This document shows, in pieces, positions 16,514 to 26,532 of a DNA stretch of 64,000 nucleotides. This DNA comes from Gammaproteobacteria bacterium. Lineage in GTDB: Bacteria; Pseudomonadota; Gammaproteobacteria; Steroidobacterales; Steroidobacteraceae. The notes under the pieces are model-generated. The model ran no database searches. It was not told the DNA's origin and saw only the letters and a program-made list of their open reading frames with translations. How positions within the stretch are numbered: the stretch's first letter is position 1; the number at the start of each line of letters is the position of its first letter. Both the position numbers and the translations under genes were made by a program. The stretch is from positions 1 through 64,000 of the forward strand of contig JANXYK010000062.1 in NCBI GenBank assembly GCA_025350055.1, given 5' to 3'.

Positions 16514-17062
16514 ATGGACGATAGGCGCCGCCGCTTCGAGGCGCAGGTGTTGCCGCATCTGGACGCGGCGTACCGCCTTGGCAGGTGGCTGGCGCGTTCG
16601 CGTGAAGGCGTCGAGGATGTGGTCCAGGACGCGGTGCTGCGCGCCTATCGCGGCTTCGACGGGCTCAGGAATCCCGATGCGAAAGCCTGGTTCCTGACCA
16701 TCGTCAGAAACTGTCACTTTTCCGCGCGCCAAAGCCCGTCGCGACGCTGGGACCCATTGCCCGATGGGGAAGTCGGTCACGACAGTCGCGACCGTGACGA
16801 GTTTCGCGATGCCTCCGCCGATCCGGAGGGCGCGGCAATGCAAAGCGAGGAGGCGCAGGCGTTGCGTGCGCTCATCGAGACACTGCCCGAAGAGTTTCGC
16901 GAGGTGCTGGTGCTTAAGGAATTCGAAGACCTGAGCTATCGACAGATCGCGACCGTGACCGGTACGCCGCTGGGCACGGTGATGTCGCGCCTGTCGCGGG
17001 CGCGGGCGAGTTTGCGCAAAGGCTGGTTGACCCAGATGGGAGATATCCGTGCAGTGCCCTGA
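16514..17062 (+). CDS. ECF sigma factor
   Basis: 182 residues with region 2 (YRLGRWLARSREGVEDVVQD, AVLRAYRGFDG, PDAKAWFLTIVRNCHFSARQ) and region 4 (LPEEFREVLVLKEFEDLSYR, QIATVTGTPLGTVMSRLSRA). These are standard for RpoE-like ECF sigma factors. The gene overlaps the anti-sigma gene by 14 bp, so the two are translationally coupled. The following metallophosphoesterase and cupredoxin genes are probably in the same operon. Many such units are autoregulated and answer to oxidative or metal stress; the signal here is unknown. Confidence 0.94.
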   Translation: MDDRRRRFEAQVLPHLDAAYRLGRWLARSREGVEDVVQDAVLRAYRGFDGLRNPDAKAWFLTIVRNCHFSARQSPSRRWDPLPDGEVGHDSRDRDEFRDASADPEGAAMQSEEAQALRALIETLPEEFREVLVLKEFEDLSYRQIATVTGTPLGTVMSRLSRARASLRKGWLTQMGDIRAVP

Positions 17063-17834
17063 ATCCCTGCGTGTGCAGGCGTATGTGGACGGCGAGGTGG
17101 ACGCGCTGGGCAGTGCCGATATCGAACGGCACCTCGAGCACTGTGCCGAGTGTCGCGAGCAGCACGCGCACGTGGAGGCGCTGCGGGCAAGACTGCGCCC
17201 GCTGGCCAGCAAGGCGCCGGCACCTGAGGCGCTGCGCCAGCGAGCGCGGCAGCTGCTCCACATGGAAGATGCAGGGCGAGGGTCCTACGGCCGACGCCTG
17301 CGGCCGCGCTTCACGGCCTGGTCGTTCTGGTCAGGCGCAGGCAGCGGCTTCGCCGCAGCCACTATCGCCGCTGTGTGTGTCTATTTTGCTGTCACGCCGA
17401 CAGCCTCGAATCGCATGGTGGACGAGGTGCTGGGCGCGCATGTGGGCGCACTCATGTCCGGGCATCTCCTGGCAGTCGAGTCGACCGATCATCACACGGT
17501 GAAACCATGGTTCGCCGGCCGCACCGAGGTCTCGCCGGTGGTCGTGGACTTTGCAGCCGATGGCTATGCGCTCAAGGGCGGCCGCGTCGACACGCTCGAC
17601 CACCAGCGTGCTGCGGTACTGATCTATCAGCACGGCCGGCACATCATCGATGTCTACTGCTGGACAGTGCCAGCTGGCGTGCTGCCAGGGAACGTGACAC
17701 GTCGCGGCTATCACCTCGCGTTCTGGAGGAGTGGTGATCTGGCGTATGCGGCCGTATCCGACACCGCATGGAGCGAATTGCTGGGTCTGCGAAATTTGCT
17801 GCAAAGCCAGCGAAGCAACGATCCACCGACCTGA
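17049..17834 (+). CDS. Zinc-binding membrane anti-sigma factor
   Basis: The 261-residue protein opens with MQCPESLRVQAYVDGEVDAL and a ZAS zinc motif, H28xxxC32xxC35 in the stretch ERHLEHCAECREQH. One membrane helix (SGAGSGFAAATIAAVCVYFA) lies near residue 100, followed by a periplasmic domain of about 140 residues. The arrangement is that of class I anti-sigma factors, which hold the sigma factor at the membrane. The GTG start at 17049 overlaps the sigma gene. The periplasmic part contains YQHGRHIIDVYCW and HLAFWRSGDLAYAAVSD, typical of the anti-sigma factors in this phosphoesterase-linked operon. Confidence 0.92.
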   Translation: MQCPESLRVQAYVDGEVDALGSADIERHLEHCAECREQHAHVEALRARLRPLASKAPAPEALRQRARQLLHMEDAGRGSYGRRLRPRFTAWSFWSGAGSGFAAATIAAVCVYFAVTPTASNRMVDEVLGAHVGALMSGHLLAVESTDHHTVKPWFAGRTEVSPVVVDFAADGYALKGGRVDTLDHQRAAVLIYQHGRHIIDVYCWTVPAGVLPGNVTRRGYHLAFWRSGDLAYAAVSDTAWSELLGLRNLLQSQRSNDPPT

Positions 17835-17906
17835 GTAGCGAGAGTCACGGGAATAAATGTCGGGGCTCGCAAGTCTTGTCCTGTGAACCCGCCACAGGAG
17901 AAGCCC

Positions 17907-18845
17907 GTGACCGACACTTTGCTCCAGTCCCGCCGCAACGCGTTGCGTTGCATGGCTTTTGGTGGCGCCGGCACACTGTTCGTGCTTGCCGGAGGCGTGC
18001 TGACTCCAGTAGAGCTGGCCGTAGCTGCGCAAGACAGCACGGCCGTCAAGAAGCTGGGCAAGCCGCTGTTCGTGCAGATCAGCGATACGCACATCGGCTT
18101 CAACAAGGAAGCCAACCCGGACGTCAATGGCACGCTGAAGCAAAGCATCGCGCTGGTCAATGCGATGCCCGATCAACCCGCGCTCATCATCCACACCGGT
18201 GACATCACGCACCTGTCGAAGGCGGCCGAGTTCGACACGGCGCAGCAGCTATTGGGGCAACTCAAGACCACGGAACTGCACACCGTGCCGGGCGAGCACG
18301 ATGTGACCGACCCCGAGGTCAAGGAGTATTTCTCACGTTTCGGCAAGGCCTCCGGCAACAAGGGTTACTACAGCTTCAATCATGCGGGCGTGCACTTCAT
18401 CGCGCTGGTCAATGTGCTGCAGTTCAAGCCGGGCGGCCTCGGCACGCTCGGTGCCGAGCAGCTTGCGTGGGTGGCGTCGGATCTGAAGGGCCGCTCGTCA
18501 AGCACTCCCATTGTGGTGTTTGCCCACATGCCGCTCTGGACAATCCATGAGCCCTGGGGCTGGGGCACGGGCGACGCGGATCAGCTCATCGCAGCGCTGC
18601 GCCGCTTCGGTTCGGTCACGGTACTGAACGGCCACATCCACCAGATCGTGCAGAAGGTCGAAGGACAGATCACCTTCCACACCGCGCGTTCGACGGCCTA
18701 TCCGCAGCCGGCGCCGGGCGTCGGCAACGGGCCCGGGCCGCTCAAGGTGCCGGCCGACGAGTTGTCGAGGATGCTGGGCATCTCCACCGCCATGCTGGTC
18801 AAGCACCCGCGCTCGCTGGTGCTGGCCGATGCGACGCTGGGATAG
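17907..18845 (+). CDS. Tat-exported calcineurin-like metallophosphoesterase
   Basis: The leader SRRNALRCMAFGGAGTLFVL is a twin-arginine signal. The metal-binding motifs follow in order: QISDTHIGF, HTGDITH, PGEHD (a variant of GNHD), FAHMPLW and NGHIHQ. These five motifs define the dimetal site, so a periplasmic phosphohydrolase is expected; the substrate cannot be told. The GTG at 17907 has AGGAG six bases upstream and is favoured over the in-frame GTG at 17883. The gene overlaps the cupredoxin gene and follows the ECF/anti-sigma pair by 72 bp. Confidence 0.9.
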   Translation: MTDTLLQSRRNALRCMAFGGAGTLFVLAGGVLTPVELAVAAQDSTAVKKLGKPLFVQISDTHIGFNKEANPDVNGTLKQSIALVNAMPDQPALIIHTGDITHLSKAAEFDTAQQLLGQLKTTELHTVPGEHDVTDPEVKEYFSRFGKASGNKGYYSFNHAGVHFIALVNVLQFKPGGLGTLGAEQLAWVASDLKGRSSSTPIVVFAHMPLWTIHEPWGWGTGDADQLIAALRRFGSVTVLNGHIHQIVQKVEGQITFHTARSTAYPQPAPGVGNGPGPLKVPADELSRMLGISTAMLVKHPRSLVLADATLG

Positions 18846-19194
18846 GGCAGTCTTGTCATCGACATTGAGAGCGCTATGCACAGCAGCGACGCTGGCGCTT
18901 GCCGGCAGTTCCATCGCGGCGGACGCACCTGCGATCATTGCGTCGCCGCCGGCGCAGGTCGTCATCAAAGGCTTCATGTTCGAGCCGCAATCTGTGACGG
19001 CGAAGGTTGGCGAGACAATCACCTGGATCAACAAGGATGATGAGCCACATACAGTGCGCAGCGATGCCGGATTGTTCGCATCCGCAGCGCTGGATACTGG
19101 CGAGACCTTCCGCTTCAGGTTCGACAAATCAGGCACCTATCACTTTTTCTGCTCGATCCACCCGAAGATGACCGGCACGATCGTGGTTCACTAG
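18829..19194 (+). CDS. Cupredoxin (plastocyanin/amicyanin-like)
   Basis: 121 residues: signal peptide (LCTAATLALAGSSIAA) and a type I copper fold, VVIKGFMFEPQSVTAKVGET then ITWINKDDEPHTVRS and YHFFCSIHPKMTGTIVV. The copper ligands are visible: His in DEPHTV, then Cys, His and Met in FCSIHPKMTG. It should be a periplasmic electron carrier. It overlaps the metallophosphoesterase gene by 17 bp and belongs to the ECF sigma operon; an alternative TTG start at 18853 would give a shorter leader. Confidence 0.92.
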   Translation: MRRWDRAVLSSTLRALCTAATLALAGSSIAADAPAIIASPPAQVVIKGFMFEPQSVTAKVGETITWINKDDEPHTVRSDAGLFASAALDTGETFRFRFDKSGTYHFFCSIHPKMTGTIVVH

Positions 19195-19203
19195 AATGCA
19201 TTC

Positions 19204-19766
19204 GTGACACTGAGCACCGAGCAGTTCAGGACCCGAAGCCCACCGCGCTTTAATTCCAAAGCCGACGAGCGCGCCCACGTGCTGCACCGACTCGCGGGTA
19301 CCTGTCGAATCTTCGGACTGCGGGGCTACTCGACAGGCCTGCTCGGGCACCTCACCGTCCGCGATCCGGAATTTGCAGATCGCTTCTGGGTGAATCCGGT
19401 TGGTGTGCCCATGAGTCGCATCGGTGTATCCGACCAGGTGCAGGTTTCGCACCAGGGCGAGATCCTGTACGGCAAGGGCCCGGTCAATCCCGCGGGGCTG
19501 CTGCTGCATACCGCTGTCCACCAGGCCAGGCCCGACGTCACGGCGATGTGTCACTCGCATGCCATTCATGGTTCGACATGGGCTGCACTTGGCAGGGTGC
19601 TGGATCCGATCACACAGGATGCCAGTGTGTTCTATGAGCGCCAGGCCCTGATCACCGAGCCGCGGGTGGTGCGTGATGCCGCAGGTGCGGCGGCCTTTGC
19701 GGCTGGCTTTCCTACCAGACGCTCTGGGATGAGCTGATCCTGAGCAATCCAGATCTGGCCACGTGA
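19204..19766 (+). pseudogene. Class II aldolase/adducin-like gene with a large 3' deletion
   Basis: The first 165 codons are good class II aldolase: ERAHVLHRLAGTCRIFGLRG, YSTGLLGHLTVRDPE, FWVNPVGVPMSRI, ILYGKGPVNPAGLLLHTAVH and VTAMCHSHAIHGSTWAALGR, with the paired His residues of the zinc site. After AAAFAAGF the frame is lost; another frame gives YQTLWDELILSNPDLAT, the normal C-terminal end. About 70 codons between the two parts, including the third zinc His region, are missing. The truncated protein would end at 19737. It lies 9 bp behind the cupredoxin gene. Confidence 0.8.
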
Positions 19767-19834
19767 CGACCAGCGCTCTTCCCGACGCCGGTTCTATCTG
19801 GCAATGGCGATTGCTGGCGCGCCAGCCTGGTGGG

Positions 19835-20404
19835 CTAGCGATTGCCGAACGCGCGCCAGAGGAATAGCGTTCCGAGCGCGAAGAAAAGCAGGCTTGCTGC
19901 AATGTGTATCGCTCGTAGCGGCAAGCGATCGGCGAATGAATTGCCGAGCAAGACCACCGGGACGTTGGCGACCAGCATGCCGGCGGTAGTTCCGGCAACA
20001 ACGGCGGCGAGGTTGCTGTAAGCGGCGGCCAGCGCCATGGTGGCGATCTGCGTCTTGTCGCCGATCTCGGCCAGGAAGAACGCGATCAAGGTTGCGGTGA
20101 ATGCGCTGGCGCGCCCGGATTTCTCCGGCCCCTCATCGAGCTGGTCCGGCTTGAGTGTCCACAGGGCCATGCCGATCATGCTGATGCCGACGACGGCGTC
20201 CAGCCGTGCTGGCGTCAAGAGCTTCCCGGCTTCGGCGCCAATCAGGCCGGCGACGGCGTGATTGGCGAGCGTGGCGCAGAGGATTCCCGCAATGATCGGC
20301 CAGGGCTTGCGGTATCGGGCCGCAAGCACCAGCGCCAGCAGCTGCGTACGATCGCCCATCTCGGCGATCGCAACGGTCGAGATCGAAATCAGGAAGGCTT
20401 CCAT
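19835..20404 (-). CDS. TMEM165/GDT1-family manganese/calcium exporter
   Basis: 189 residues with six membrane helices arranged as two repeats, each with the family signature: EMGDRTQLLALVLAARY in the first and EIGDKTQIATMALAAAY in the second. The acidic residues of these E-x-G-D motifs coordinate the cation; bacterial members export Mn2+ in exchange for protons. Length is normal. A degraded paralogue lies at 980-1490 with a similar upstream block (CCAAGATTACTCCAA on the minus strand at 20427-20441). I saw no yybP-ykoY element upstream. Confidence 0.93.
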   Translation of the reverse strand: MEAFLISISTVAIAEMGDRTQLLALVLAARYRKPWPIIAGILCATLANHAVAGLIGAEAGKLLTPARLDAVVGISMIGMALWTLKPDQLDEGPEKSGRASAFTATLIAFFLAEIGDKTQIATMALAAAYSNLAAVVAGTTAGMLVANVPVVLLGNSFADRLPLRAIHIAASLLFFALGTLFLWRAFGNR

Positions 20405-20457
20405 CGACGCTTGCTCGGGTATCCGATTGGAGTAATCTTGGCAGCGGGTATTCCACT

Positions 20458-20694
20458 ATGCCGATCAGATCAGCGCAACCTGCGGATTCTACGGCGATCG
20501 CCGAATTCATCGTCCCGAGCATTCGTGAGCGTGGATATCGCGCCATTCAGTTCAACTTCGTCGTGGTCACGAATGAACGCGCGGTGCGACTGTGGCAGTC
20601 GCTGGGCTTCGAGATGGTCGGCCGCCTGCCGGCAGCGTTCAGCGACCGGGAGCAAGGTTATGTCGACGCGCTCGTGATGTATCACCTGCTATGA
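20458..20694 (+). pseudogene. GNAT acetyltransferase with an internal deletion
   Basis: The 78 codons join the first strand of a GNAT domain (MPIRSAQPADSTAIAEF) directly to the last third (GYRAIQFNFVVVTNERAVRL, WQSLGFEMVGRLPAAFSDRE, YVDALVMYHLL). A normal member has about 160-170 residues. The missing middle contains the acetyl-CoA pyrophosphate-binding motif (R/Q-x-x-G-x-G/A), so the product cannot work. The deletion keeps the frame. Confidence 0.85.
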
Positions 20695-20816
20695 GCAATG
20701 AATGCAGGTACGCACCGTGGACCGGTCGATGACCGATATATTGATGACGACTATCTAGCTTCGGCGGGCAACGGCCTCTGATCGGGTCGCGGTCGTCGGC
20801 ATACTAAGGACTAGTC

Positions 20817-21356
20817 ATGTTCCGCTCGGTATTCAAGCCCGGAGTTCTGCCCGTTACGCTGGCCGCCGCCGGCATCCTGATGGTCACGATGGGGAGCCGC
20901 CAGTCCTTCGGCCTTTTCATCAGCCCGATCAGCTTTGCGCTCGCCATCGGACAATTCAGTTGGGGTGCGATACAACCCATTGCCGGCGCATTGGCGGATC
21001 GCTGGGGGCCGCGCCCGATCCTGCTTGCCGGCATGCTGCTGCTACATGAAGGCTTCGGACTGACGATACTGCTGAGTTTCACCTGGTTGGCCACGGTTCC
21101 GCCCACCGCGACCCTGGTCGGCAAATTATTCGGCACGCGTTACCTGTCGACGCTGTTTGGCCTGACCTTGCTGACGCACCAGATCGGCGGATTCCTCGGC
21201 GCCTGGCTGGGGGGTCTCGCGATCACGCGCTTCGGTGATTTCTCCTGGATGTGGTACGCGGACATGATTCTCGCAACGCTCGCCGCGCTCGTGAATCTGC
21301 CAATCCGTGAAGCGCGCATCGTCAGGCCCACCCTGCTTGAACCTCTGCGTGCATAA
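20817..21356 (+). pseudogene. MFS transporter with large in-frame central deletions
   Basis: The 179 codons read as a shortened major facilitator: helix 1 (VLPVTLAAAGILMVTMGSRQ, SFGLFISP), a piece of helices 2-3 (ISFALAIGQFSWGAIQPIAG, ALADRWGPRPILLAGMLLL), then a jump to late helices (FGLTILLSFTWLATVPPTAT, LVGKLFGTRYLSTLFGLTLL, HQIGGFLGAWLGGLA, PIREARIVRP). A full MFS protein has about 400 residues, so more than half is missing without frame loss. The remaining five or six helices are unlikely to form a transporter. Confidence 0.8.
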
Positions 21357-21374
21357 CACTCGGGAGCCAATGCC

Positions 21375-21863
21375 ATGACCAGAACCACGATAGCCCTGAC
21401 GACCACCATGGCAGCACTCGCTGCCGTATCACTGGGTAGCTATGCCGGCTACGCCTATGCGCAGCAGCAGGGCGCGAGCACCCACACCTATTCATATGCC
21501 ACCAAGGGCCTGGTCGAATTCCAGGATGGCGGCGAACACTGGAAGCTGCTGCTCGATGCCTCGAATCTCGGCGGCAAGGCACTGGACATGGCCGAGCTGA
21601 CGCTCCCCGCCGGTGAAGTGGTTGGCAGTCATCATCATGATGCGGTCGAGATCTTTTATGTGCTCTCGGGCACGCTGGGCCATGAAGTGAATGGCGAGAT
21701 GCACTTGCTGACGCCCGGCATGGTGGGCGTGGTCAGGCCCGAAGACGCGGTACGTCACCTGGTGCCCAAGGAAGGCGATGTCAGGATGCTGGTGATCTGG
21801 GCGCCTTCCGGGGAGGCGCAGAAATTCTTTGGTCGTGCAAAGACCACGCCGGTGGCGCAATAG
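21375..21863 (+). CDS. Secreted cupin-domain protein
   Basis: 162 residues with a signal peptide (MTRTTIALTTTMAALAAVSL, cleaved after about AYA) and a single small cupin barrel. Motif 1 is AGEVVGSHHHDAVEIFYVLS and motif 2 is LLTPGMVGVVRPEDAVRHLV. The His-His-His-x5-Glu pattern indicates a metal site in the barrel. The function of such secreted cupins is usually unknown. The stop codon overlaps the GTG start of the next gene, so the two are co-translated. Confidence 0.88.
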   Translation: MTRTTIALTTTMAALAAVSLGSYAGYAYAQQQGASTHTYSYATKGLVEFQDGGEHWKLLLDASNLGGKALDMAELTLPAGEVVGSHHHDAVEIFYVLSGTLGHEVNGEMHLLTPGMVGVVRPEDAVRHLVPKEGDVRMLVIWAPSGEAQKFFGRAKTTPVAQ

Positions 21864-22912
21864 TGGGCCGTGCGCTGGTCAGCGCGTGCGCGCTGTTGAT
21901 GGCCTTGCCCGCCGTCGCGTTGTGTGCAGCTGCGAGCGATGCACGCGCGCAAGCGCAGCAAGCGCCCCAGTTGCCCGCAACCATGCGCGCCGCCGCCTTC
22001 GACAAGGGCGGTGGCCCGGAAGTCCTTTCCATCCACAATCTGCCTATTCCGAGCGTAGGCCCTGGTCAGGTGCTGATCGCCGTGCAGGCAGCAGGCATTG
22101 GTGCCTGGGAGGCGCAGATGCGCCAGAATCCGGGTGAGCACGCAAAGTTTCCGCAGGTACTGGGTGGCGATGGTTCGGGCATTGTCGCGGCCGTGGGCCC
22201 GGGCGTGCGCGGCTTCAAACCCGGTGATCGGGTGTATGGCACGGGCAATGGTTTCTATGCCGAGTATGTGTCGGTGCGGGCTGAAAACATTGCGCACGTG
22301 CCGGCGGGCATGAAACCGGCCGAGGCTGGTGTGCTTGCGATCAGCGGGCTGTCGGCACTGCAAGGCATCGACGATGTGTTGCAGCTGAAGGCCGGACAAA
22401 CCCTGATCATCCACGGAGCCGCGGGCGCTGTTGGCACGCTGGCGCTGCAATTCGCGAAGCTGCGCGGTGCCCGGGTACTGGCAAGTGCATCAACTTCCGA
22501 AGGCGTCGAACTCGTAAAGCGATTGGGCGCCGATGCCGTCGTGAATACTCGCAGCGAAGACCTGACTGCTGCCGCCCGCGGCTTTGCGCCGCGGGGTGTC
22601 GATGCGGTGTTGGCGTTTGCCGGCGGCGCGGAGCTCGAGCACTGCGTCGACGCGCTGCGCAGCGATGGCCGGGGCAGGGTGGCCTTCCTGTATGGCATGC
22701 AGCCCGCGCCCAAGCCGCGCTTCGGTGTGCGCATCACGATGTACAGCTTCGTCGATGGCCCGCAGGAACTGGCGCGGCTGAATCAGGCTGTCGGGGCCGC
22801 GCACCTGCAGGTGCCGATCGCCGCGGAATTTGCACTCGCTGATGCAGCGGCGGCGCACCGACGCCTCGAGGCCGGTCATCTGCTCGGCAAAATCGTATTG
22901 CGCGTGCGCTAG
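21863..22912 (+). CDS. Quinone oxidoreductase-like MDR protein with an N-terminal signal-like leader
   Basis: The 349-residue protein belongs to the zinc-independent medium-chain dehydrogenases: MRAAAFDKGGGPEVLSIHNL, GGDGSGIVAAVGPGVRGFKP, GDRVYGTGNGFYAEYV and the Rossmann entry IIHGAAGAVGTLALQFAKL. No catalytic zinc ligands are obvious, fitting NADPH:quinone oxidoreductases. About 40 extra residues precede the domain and look like a Sec signal (VSACALLMALPAVALCAAAS). That is odd for an NADPH-dependent enzyme. The GTG start overlaps the cupin stop; an ATG at residue 41 would give a cytoplasmic enzyme. Confidence 0.88.
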   Translation: MGRALVSACALLMALPAVALCAAASDARAQAQQAPQLPATMRAAAFDKGGGPEVLSIHNLPIPSVGPGQVLIAVQAAGIGAWEAQMRQNPGEHAKFPQVLGGDGSGIVAAVGPGVRGFKPGDRVYGTGNGFYAEYVSVRAENIAHVPAGMKPAEAGVLAISGLSALQGIDDVLQLKAGQTLIIHGAAGAVGTLALQFAKLRGARVLASASTSEGVELVKRLGADAVVNTRSEDLTAAARGFAPRGVDAVLAFAGGAELEHCVDALRSDGRGRVAFLYGMQPAPKPRFGVRITMYSFVDGPQELARLNQAVGAAHLQVPIAAEFALADAAAAHRRLEAGHLLGKIVLRVR

Positions 22913-24011
22913 TGCGGGGCTTTCATGTAGGCCACGGCGTCGCCGTGGTAGCTGCCCATGAAGATCGTGTCGCCCACCTGCACGGCACTCGTGCCATCGC
23001 TGTAGGTGTCGTTGGCGGGTAGTTGCGCCAGCACCTGCACCTGCAGGCTGACCGGATCGAGCCGGATCAGCCTGGTATCGTGCGTGCAATTGCCGGTTGA
23101 ACAGTCGCCCATCAGGACTTTCGGGTCGACGACCTGGCCGGTGACCAGCAGGCTTCCGTCCGGCGCATGACCGATGTTGTCAGGCAGGAAGTCGAGCTTC
23201 ACGGTGCTGGGTGCTCCGCTTCCATCACCTGCCACGCGCAACACCTGGTGACCGAAGAACCAGTTGAAGTACAGCCAGCGGCCGTCTTTCGAAGTTGTCA
23301 CTCCGTTGTCACCAGTCGCAGCGGTATTCGCGTAGTGCGCATAGCCGCGGTCGGGTCGCCACTTGAACACAGCGCCGGCATACTCACCGCGGCCCATCTT
23401 GTCGCGCGCATGTGCATCGTGCGGATCAAAAGTGCTGGTAACCATGAAGCTGTCGCCGGCGAGCGGCGTGACTGAATTCAACCAGACGCTTTCCTTGACC
23501 TCGGCGCAGCCCGCCCAGCTGAGCTGCGGCTCGCTGCCACGCGCATCGATGCTGAATATCTCGATGGACTCGCGTCCACCGTGGTTGACCGCGTACAGCG
23601 TGTGGCGTCCGTGCTCGCCCTTGCGGATCGCGAGCCCATGGGCCACGAACTGCGCGGCGTCGGGCGCCGGGCAATCACCGTACAACTTGTTGTGTTCCAC
23701 CCGCTTGAGTGCCGCCTGCGCGATCGAGTGCCAGCGCAGGCTCTTGCTGTTCAGCAGGTAAAGATCACCACCCCCCGGGGGCGAACCGGGCAGCGAGCCG
23801 CCCATGCCGCTGACGAGGATCCACGGCGTGCCCGGAATCTGCACCAGGTCTTCGGGATGATGAAGGCCGCAGAGGTAATGCACGGCTCCATGGGGCGCGC
23901 ATTGATCTGCGCCCGCTGGCGCGGCAGGCGGCCCATTGCGTCTGCCGCAATGGCTGTATGGAAAGCCGTCAGCAGGCCACACGCGCCCAGCAACATCGGG
24001 TAACGCATCAT
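22909..24011 (-). pseudogene. Secreted beta-propeller (SMP-30/paraoxonase-like) with one frameshift
   Basis: From the ATG at 24011 (GGAGG four bases upstream) a signal peptide (RYPMLLGACGLLTAFHTAIA) and ARPMEPC are read. Near 23880 the frame changes; the other frame continues HYLCGLHHPEDLVQIPGTPW, ILVSGMGGSLPGSPPGGGDL, HGLAIRKGEHGRHTLYAVNH, VWLNSVTPLAGDSFMVTSTF, NWFFGHQVLRVAG and SDGTSAVQVGDTIFMGSYHG. The repeats and H-G-L-A/N-I-G-H loops are those of six-bladed calcium propeller lactonases/esterases. A single-base loss explains the change. The stop codon shares the CTAG at 22909-22912 with the convergent gene. Confidence 0.75.
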
Positions 24012-24176
24012 TCCGCCTCCAGCCATGCCATAGCGGCGCGCTGCAGTATAGCGGGTCTCGCGGCGAGGCTATGGGCACGCCGCGCGAGGCCGACCCGGCA
24101 GGTGGTGCAGCTCACGTTCGCGCGCGGCGCCGCAATCAGCGCAACAACAGGCGGTGGTGTATTGAACCTGTAGCGA

Positions 24177-26475
<2,299 letters not shown>

Positions 26476-26532
26476 GCCCTCATGCGCTGATGCTAAACTG
26501 CGCTCGTTGCATTGCATGCGAGCGGAGCGATT

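Noticed and set aside
20405-20460. yybP-ykoY manganese riboswitch before the GDT1 exporter
   Set aside because: Mn exporters are often controlled by it, but the conserved segments are not visible; only a CCAAGATTACTCCAA block shared with the pseudogene copy is seen.
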